Shown one piece after another: positions 56,165 to 64,000 of a DNA stretch of 64,000 nucleotides. The translations under genes were made by a program, and so were the position numbers. The stretch lies in the NCBI RefSeq assembly GCF_945859705.1, contig NC_079135.1:28445679-28509678 (forward strand). The letters run 5' to 3'. The notes beneath the pieces are model-generated. The model was not told where the DNA came from and searched no databases. It saw only the letters and a list, made by a program, of their open reading frames with translations. The DNA comes from Episyrphus balteatus (Eukaryota > Arthropoda > Insecta > Diptera > Syrphidae). The first letter of the stretch is position 1; each line of letters starts with the position of its first letter.

Positions 56165-59100
56165 ATTTTCAAAAATCTCAAAAAAAAAACTAATTTAACA
56201 TTTTTGTACCTAAATGGATAGGTCTGTTGACTACGAACTCAAATCTTTCTAGCAAAACTTGCTTCAACGCTTGGGTCTCGAGATATCTGCTTCTGAAGAA
56301 AAGAAAATACATATTTGGATTGAAATAATTCCGCAACCAGACCTCAAAGAAACTTTTGGTTTGCAGTTATGAATCGATGGATTTGGAGAACTTTTTTGAA
56401 AATACATTTTTCTAGGCAAGAGGTAACCTTGATTTTTTCTCGAAAATCCTAAAAAAAAAATTTGTAATTTTTTTTACATAAATGGAAAGGCCTATTCATT
56501 GTGAGCTCATATCTGTTAACCAAATCTTGTTTCGAGACCTTGATCCGAAAATATCTGCTTCCGAAAGTAACAAAAAAAAAAATCGATTGCTAATAATTCA
56601 GCAACCAGACTTCCAATAAACTTTTGGTTTTCGGTTATGAATAGAGCTAAAAGAGGCCTTCATTTTGATGAATCACTCAATGTTTTCTCGAAAATCCTAA
56701 AAAAATAAATTAGTAATTTTTTTATAAAATTTGTTCCGAGATTTTGGTCCGAAGATATCTGCCTCCGAAAGTAAGAAAAAAAAAAATGTTTCGATTGCAA
56801 ATAATTCAGCAACCAGGCGTCCAAGAATCTTTTGGTTTTTGGTTATGAATAGAGCTTAAAGAGGCCTTCCTTTTGATGTATCACTCGATGGATTTGGAGA
56901 ACTTTTTTAAAAATACATTTTTTTAAGCAAGGGGTTAACCTTGATTTTTTCTCGAAAATCCTAAAAAATTAATTTGTATTTTTTTTTTCATAAATGGATA
57001 GGACTATTCATTGTGAGCACATATCTGTTAACCAAAACTTGTTCCGAGACTTTGGTCCGAAAATATCTGCCTCCGAAAGTAAGAAAAAAAAATGTTTCGA
57101 TTGCAAATAACTCAGCAACCAGAAGAATCTTTTGGTTTTCGGTTATGAATAGAGCTTTAAGAGGCCTTTCTTTTGATGTCTCACTCGATGGATTTGGAGA
57201 ACTTTTTTGAAAATACATTTTTTTAAGCAAGGGGTTAACCTTGATTTTTTCTCGAAAATCTGATTCCGAAAGTAAGAAAAAAAATGTTTCTATTGCAAAT
57301 AATTCAGCAACCAGACTTCCAATATACTTTTGATTTTCGGTTATGAATAGAGCTTAAAGAGGCCTTCCTTTTGATGTCTCACTCGATGGATTTGGAGAAC
57401 TTTTTTGAAAATACATTTTTTTTAGGCAAGGGGTTAACCTTGATTTTTTCTCGAAAATCCTAAAAAAATAAATTAGTAATTTTTTTACATAAATGGAAAG
57501 GCCTATTCATTGTGAGTTCATATCTGTTAACCTAAACTTGTTCCGAGACTTTGGTCCGAAAATATCTGCCTCCGAAAGTAAGAAAAAAAAAAAAAAAATC
57601 GATTGCTAATAATTCAGCAACCAGACTTCCAATAAACTTTTGGTTTTCGGTTATGAATAGAGCTAAAAGAGGCCTTCCTTTTGATGAATCACTCAATGTT
57701 TTCTCGAAAATCCTAAAAAAATAAATTAGTAATTTTTTTATAAAATTTGTTCCGAGATTTTGGTCCGAAAATATCTGCCTCCGAAAGTAAGAAAAAAAAA
57801 AAATGTTTCGATTGCAAATAATTCAGCAACCAGGCGTCCAAGAATCTTTTGGTTTTCGGTTATGAATAGAGCTTAAAGAGGCCTTCCTTTTGATGTATCA
57901 CTCGATGGATTTGGAGAACTTTTTTAAAAATACATTTTTTTTAAGCAAGGGGTTAACCTTGATTTTTTCTCGAAAATCCTAAAAAATTAATTTGTATTTT
58001 TTTTTTCATAAATGGATAGGACTATTCATTGTGAGCACATATCTGTTAACCAAAACTTGTTCCGAGACTTTGGTCCGAAAATATCTGCCTCCGAAAGTAA
58101 GAAAAAAAAATGTTTCGATTGCAAATAACTCAGCAACCAGAAAAATCTTTTGGTTTTCGGTTATGAATAGAGCTTTAAGAGGCCTTTCTTTTGATGTATC
58201 ACTCGATGGATTTGGAGAACTTTTTTGAAAATACATTTTTTTTAGGCAAGGGGTTAACCTTGATTTTTTCTCGAAAATCCTAAAAAAATAAATTAGTAAT
58301 TTTTGTACATAAATGGATAGGACTATTCATTGTGAGCTCATATCTGTTAACCAAAACTTGTTCCGAGACTTTGGTCCGAAAATGTCTGCCTCCGAAAGTA
58401 AGAAAAAAAAAATGTTTCGATTGCAAATATGTAATTCAGCAACCAGGCGTCCAAGAATCTTTTGGTTTTCGGTTATGAATAGAGCTTTAAGAGGCCTTTC
58501 TTTTGATGTCTCACTCGATGGATTTGGAGAACTTTTTTGAAAATACATTTTTTTTAGGCAAGGGGTTAACCTTGATTTTTTCTCGAAGATCCTAAAAAAA
58601 TAAATTAGTAATTTTTGTACATAAATGGATAGGACTATTCATTGTGAGCTCATATCTGTTAACCAAAACTTGTTTCGAGACCTTGATCCGAAAATATCTG
58701 CCTCCGAAAGTAAGAAAAAAAATGTTTCTATTGCAAATAATTCAGCAACCAGACTTCCAATATACTTTTGATTTTCGGTTATGAATAGAGCTTAAAGAGG
58801 CCTTCCTTTTGATGTATCACTCGATGGATTTGGAGAACTTTTTTGAAAATACATTTTTTTTAGGCAAGGGGTTAACCTTGATTTTTTCTCGAAAATCCTA
58901 AAAAAATAAATTAGTAATTTTTGTACATAAATGGATAGGACTATTCATTGTGAGCTCATATCTGTTAACCAAAACTTGTTCCGAGACTTTGGTCCGAAAA
59001 TGTCTGCCTCCGAAAGTAAGAAAAAAAAAATGTTTCGATTGCAAATATGTAATTCAGCAACCAGGCGTCCAAGAATCTTTTGGTTTTCGGTTATGAATAG

Positions 59101-61325
59101 AGCTTTAAGAGGCCTTTCTTTTGATGTCTCACTCGATGGATTTGGAGAACTTTTTTGAAAATACATTTTTTTTAGGCAAGGGGTTAACCTTGATTTTTTC
59201 TCGAAAATCCTAAAAAAATAAATTAGTAATTTTTGTACATAAATGGATAGGACTATTCATTGTGAGCTCATATCTGTTAACCAAAACTTGTTTCGAGACC
59301 TTGATCCGAAAATATCTGCCTCCGAAAGTAAGAAAAAAAAAAATGTTTCGATTGCAAATAATTCAGCAACCAGGCGTCCAAGAATCTTTTAGTTTTCAGT
59401 TATGAATAGAGCTTTAAGAGGCCTTTCTTTTGATGTCTCACTCGATGGATTTGGAGAACTTTTTTGAAAATACATTTTTTTAAGCAAGGGGTTAACCTTG
59501 ATTTTTTCTCGGAAATCCTAAAAAATAAATTTGTATTTTTTTTACATAAATGGAAATGCCTATTTATTGTGAGCTCATATCTGTTAACCAAATCTTGTTC
59601 CGAGACCTTGATCCAAAAATATCTGCTTCCGAAAGTAAGAAAAAAAAATGTTTCGATTGCAAATACATAATTCAGCAACCATACTTCGAAGAAACTTTTG
59701 GTTTTCGGTTATGAATAGAGCTTTAAGAGGCCTTCCTTTTGATGTATCACTCAAATTTTTCTCAAAAATCCTAAAAAAATAAATTAGTAATTTTTTTATA
59801 AAATTTGTTCCGAGACTTTGGTCCGAAAATATCTGCCTCCGAAAGTAAGAAAAAAAAATGTTTTGATTGCAAATAATTCAGCAACCAGGCGTCCAAGAAT
59901 CTTTTGGTTTTCGGTTATGAATAGAGCTTAAAAAGGCCTTCCTTTTGATGTATCACTCGATGGATTTGGAGAACTTTTTTGAAAATACATTTTTTTTTAG
60001 GCAAGGGGTTAACCTTGATTTTTTCTCGAAAATCCTAAAAAATAAATTTGTATTTTTTTTTACATAAATGGAAATGCCTATTCATTGTGAGCTCATATCT
60101 GTTAACCAAATCTTGTTCCGAGACCTTGATCCAAAAATATCTGCTTCCGAAAGTAAGAAAAAAAAAATGTTTCGATTGCAAATACATAATTCAGCAACCA
60201 TACTTCGAAGAAACTTTTGGTTTTCGGTTATGAATAGAGCTTAAAGAGGCCTTCCTTTTGATGTATCACTCGATGGATTTGGAGAACTTTTTTGAAAATA
60301 CATTTTTTTAAGCAAGGGGTTAACCTTGATTTTTTCTCGAAAATCCTAAAAAATAAATTTGTATTTTTTTTTACATAAATGGAAATGCCTATTCATTGTG
60401 AGCTCATATCTGTTAACCAAATCTTGTTCCGAGACCTTGATCCAAAAATATCTGCTTCCGAAAGTAAGAAAAAAAAAAATGTTTCGATTGCAAATACATA
60501 ATTCAGCAACCATACTTTGAAGAAACTTTTGGTTTTCGGTTATGAATAGAGCTTTAAGAGGCCTTCCTTTTGATGTATCACTCAATTTTTTCTCAGAAAT
60601 CTTAAAAAAATAAATTAGTAATTTTTTTATAAAATTTGTTCCGAGACTTTGGTCCGAAAATATCTGCCTCCGAAAGTAAGAAAAAAAATGTTTCGATTGC
60701 AAATAATTCAGCAACCAGACGTCCAAGAATCTTTTGGTTTTCGGTTATGAATAGAGCTTAAAGAGGCCTTCCTTTTGATGTATCACTCGATGGATTTGGA
60801 GTACTTTTTTGAAAATACATTTTCTTAAGCAAGGGGTTAACCTTGATTTGTTCTCGAAAATCCTAAAAAATAAATTTGTATTTTTTTACATAAATGGAAA
60901 TGCCTATTCATTGTGAGCTCATATCTGTTAACTAAATCTTGTTTCGAGACCTTGATCCGAAAATATCTGCTTCCGAAAGTAACAAAAAAAAAAAAATAAT
61001 AAAAAAATTTCGATTGCTAATAATTCAGCAACCAGACTTCCAATAAACTTTTGGTTTTCGGTTATGAATAGAGCTTAAAGAGGCCTTTCTTTTATCATGA
61101 TGAATATCGATGAATTTGGAGGAATTTGTTTAGAATGTATTTTTTCGGCAAGGGGTTAACTCTGATTTTTTTCGAAAATCTCCAAAAAAATAAAATTAGA
61201 TTTTTGTACTCGAATGGATACATATGCCTGTTCACTAAGATGTGAAAAACTTGTTTCGAGACGTGGATCAGAAAAAAAAATATTTGTATTGAAATAATTC
61301 TGGAATCAAACCTCAAAGGTGAATG
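56165..61325. repeat. Satellite array with 310-bp and 205-bp monomers
   Basis: About 5.2 kb of head-to-tail units. The full monomer (about 310 bp) has GTGAGCTCATATCTGTTAAC, TTCCGAGACTTTGGTCCG, ATCTGCCTCCGAAAGTAAG, a poly(A) tract, AATTCAGCAACCAG, GGTTTTCGGTTATGAATAG, GATGGATTTGGAGAAC and CAAGGGGTTAACCTTG. A shorter monomer (about 205 bp) lacks both the GATGGATTTGG...GGTTAACC block and the TATTCATTGTGAGCTC block. GTGAGC anchors recur at spacings of about 302-312 or 508-516 bp, the latter being one long plus one short unit. The outermost units (near 56165-56430 and 61090-61325) are the most diverged. Small ORFs on both strands are repetitive by-products. Confidence 0.92.
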
Positions 61326-63787
61326 TTGTGTTTTGTGGAATATTTTATTGATTTTAAGAAATGTAACGATTAATAAAAATATTTCTGACGAAATCTGGTT
61401 TACTTTTACTGACCATTCACAGATGTTTTTAATTACATGTATCAGGCTGTTTGAAACTAAATAACTTGGAAATGCTTTCGGGAAAAAAAATTAATGAAAG
61501 TTTATCTTGGTTTATTCCCGCTGACGAAGAATCCCAAGAAAAACTTTAAGAATTCACGTTTTTAAATTTCGAAAGATAGAAGATAGATTATTCCAAATTC
61601 CAAACTTATAAAATTTCTAGAAAAAAAAAACACCATCAAAATTTGTTCTTCTATTTAACTTTAATCGTTTTTCTCCATTTGTTCATCATTTTCATTTAAA
61701 TTATTTTTTTTTGCATTTTGTTGTCCGTTTACTTGATTTTTATATTTTTTTTTTCACTCATCAATCATTAAATTATTTTGTTGTCATATTTGTTTTTGTT
61801 TTTCTTTTTTCAATTATCAATCAATTTAACATTAAACTTACTACTAAACAAAGTTTTAATTTTTGTAGTTTTAGTTTCTACATTTAAGATATAATAATAC
61901 ATTAATTTTATGTTTGTTGTTGTCTCACATAAACCATCTAATTCAAAATTAAATTCTTATTTTATTTATATTATTTTTTTTGTTTAAGAATAATTTATAT
62001 TGTTTTGTTTTTTTATGTTTTAATGTTTAAAACAATATGTGCAATGAAATTTTTTTCTTCTTTAATAAATCACAAAATATACTATTTTTTATGTCACAGA
62101 AAGAAGCACTTCATTATCAATTTTTCTTTTGTTTGTTTTTTTTTTATTTTTTCAATTAACAGAAAAAAAAATATTTAGTAAGATTATTTTTTTATTGCAT
62201 TTTTATTTTTAATTCAATAGTGGCCTATTTTAATAATGATAATTATTTTTATTCTCAGGCAGTTTACTTGTAATTTTAATATTTTTTCTAATTAAAAGTA
62301 ATCTTGTAACGAACAATTTCTTAACTGATCACATGAGTGCTTTTATGTTTTTTTTTATTTGTTTTAATTTTTATTTTAGAAGAAATTTTAATATTTATAG
62401 GTAAATATAATAAGTTTAATATGTTTTTTTTGTTAAATAACTATTTAAGCAATGATTGAAGAAGCTTTTATATAATTTTTGTTTTCTTTCAAAATGATAT
62501 GAAAAAACACATATAATATGATTAAAAATAAAATTTAATTATAATTAAATTTGCTGATAAATAAAAAAAAAATAAAATATTTATGTTTTTCTTTGAAAAT
62601 TAAACTCATAAATAAAATATAATGCCATTTGATTTCTTAATTTTTATCAGATTTTCAGGATAATGTTAAATGTGCTACAGGAGTAGGTAATGATCATTGT
62701 TTTACAAATTTGCACCAATGAAATAGTTTAAATTTTTCTTTTTAATATTTTTAAGATAAAATGTATTTAAAAAATATTGCTCCTTGTATTTTTCTTTCTT
62801 TTATATTTTTTACTCTAAATAAAATATTTAATTTTTAGAATTTTTTTATTTTCGTCTGAAAAACTTACACATTTTTGTTTTTGAATTAAACTATTTTACC
62901 CTTATGCTTAGTCCCATGTAAAAAAGTATCGTTTATTTGTTTCATTTTTTTTTTTTGCCAAAAGTGTTAAATATATACTTTTACTTACAATTTACATTGC
63001 ACACAACACTGATCCTGATCGTCCTTAAGCACACTGTATATAGAATATTTGATTTCTATCATCATTTACAATTCTATTTAGAAAATTATTTTATATTTTA
63101 ATAAGAGAGGATGACATTCCTTTTTGTTCTAGAACATACAATGGTTTTTCTTTAATATTATTGTTTTGTTTTGTTTTTTTTTTTCATTTTTCTTCTCTCG
63201 CACTTTTTTCGCGCTCAACAATATCACAATTTTTTTTTTTATTTTTTGTAAATTTTCTTTTAATTTGAATAAAAAATATTTTTATTTTATAGAATTTTTT
63301 GTTTTAAATGTGAAAGAGGTGACTATGAGTATAATAATATGGGGAGGGAAGAAGAAGTAATGTTAAGTGAATTGAATTGAAACTATTTAACAATTAAATT
63401 TACATTCATAAATTTAATTCAATAAAAATTGAAAAATTTAATTTAAATAAATATAGTTTTTTTTTTTTTTTGTTATTGTAATTATTATATTCTTTTGTCA
63501 CATTTATTCATTTTATATGTGTGTAATTTGTTGTATAATAATTTTTTTTTTAATTTACGTAATCTATACATTTAAATTTAATTTGTTTTTTTTTGTTGTT
63601 TATATTAATTAAAATTTTTAAATTTTTTTTAGTTTATTGTGGGGGTGCGTTATTTGTTTTTTTTTTTTTTTTTTAAATTTTATATAATGATGTTTTTGTT
63701 GTCATTTTTTGTGGAGAGCAAATACATATCTGCATGCAACGACGACGATTAAAAGTTCTTAGAAAAAAAAGCATTCAGATAAATCGT
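61326..63787. other. Very AT-rich stretch, possible long 3' untranslated region
   Basis: It is dominated by T and A tracts with no supported exon. If the minus-strand exon ending at 63788 is real, at least part of this would be its 3' untranslated region. No repeat family from elsewhere in the window is recognised here. Confidence 0.45.
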
Positions 63788-63943
63788 TTAGCATTTGCGG
63801 TTGTTGTTGGCACCGCTGTTGACCTTGCTGTGTTGCATGTCAGAACGACGCTGGCGATTGCCTCGGCTATTATACTCACGAGCTTTATTCGAACGTTTGA
63901 TAGCTCCGCGACAGATAGTTTGACGCTCCTTTTTGTCATGGTC
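63788..63943 (-). CDS. Probable last coding exon of an unidentified gene
   Basis: On the minus strand, after an acceptor-like TTTTTTTAAAG at 63944, there is a 52-codon frame in phase 0 ending in TAA (63788-63790). It reads DHDKKERQTICRGAIKRSN, then a basic Arg/Asn/Ser-rich tail ending NNNRKC. Its base composition is far richer in G and C than the surrounding DNA, and CGN-rich Arg codons are frequent, which supports coding. I do not recognise the protein. The phase and acceptor are not confirmed because the preceding exon lies beyond the window. Confidence 0.5.
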   Translation of the reverse strand, partial: DHDKKERQTICRGAIKRSNKAREYNSRGNRQRRSDMQHSKVNSGANNNRKC

Positions 63944-64000
63944 CTTTAAAAAAATTTAAAAAATACACAATAAATTAATAAAAAAAAAAAACATAATAAA

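Noticed and set aside
56974..60726. Many 60-126-aa open frames on both strands
   Set aside because: They recur once per satellite monomer and appear on both strands, so they follow the repeat and are not genes.
56165..61325. Regular repeats that might suggest a CRISPR array
   Set aside because: Units are 200-310 bp head-to-tail copies without short repeats and unique spacers, and the DNA is eukaryotic.
1..64000. tRNA and rRNA genes
   Set aside because: No cloverleaf with matching A and B boxes and no rRNA-like conserved block was recognised by eye; a covariance search was not possible.

Overview
The window looks like AT-rich nuclear DNA of an insect, most likely a fly (Diptera). Four genes can be assembled exon by exon with GT/AG introns and consistent phase, and many of their introns are only about 45-75 bp. 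The longest gene encodes a protein very close to Drosophila Syd (Sunday driver; JIP3/JIP4). The AT-rich non-coding DNA is crowded with insect-type transposable elements. Species cannot be named from the sequence alone.

Layout: 1-3204 is non-coding. 3205-5041 (minus) is a complete six-exon CYP4-family cytochrome P450 of 506 aa. 5042-16049 is non-coding and packed with inverted-repeat (MITE-like) elements. 16050-34678 (plus) carries all but the extreme N-terminus of syd. It includes an 18-nt microexon, a 1.6-kb exon and two alternative 3' terminal exons. The large intron after its third visible exon holds an antisense Jockey-type non-LTR retrotransposon with two intact ORFs (17041-21592). 34679-40287 contains two large palindromes of about 0.96 and 1.9 kb. 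40288-48456 (minus) is a five-exon DH-PH RhoGEF of 636 aa. Its 6-kb intron carries a 1.69-kb perfect-axis palindrome made from half of a Tc1-like transposon, plus other repeats. 48457-52052 has nested MITEs and a pentanucleotide microsatellite. 52053-53333 (plus) is Adat1, tRNA-specific adenosine deaminase 1 (408 aa). 53475-54748 is a TTAT-flanked inverted-repeat element. 54864-55931 (minus) is a five-exon BtpA-family TIM-barrel protein (274 aa), convergent with Adat1. 56165-61325 is a satellite block of roughly 310-bp and 205-bp monomers. 61326-63787 is extremely AT-rich. 63788-63943 (minus) looks like the last coding exon of a gene that continues past the window edge.

The genes are unrelated in function: xenobiotic or lipid oxidation, axonal transport and JNK scaffolding, Rho GTPase activation, tRNA editing, and an uncharacterised BtpA protein. 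They do not form a pathway. The most unusual content is structural. There are three long palindromes; in the Tc1-like one, both arms carry the same premature stop. Syd can be spliced to two C-termini. The satellite array has two length classes and diverged edges.
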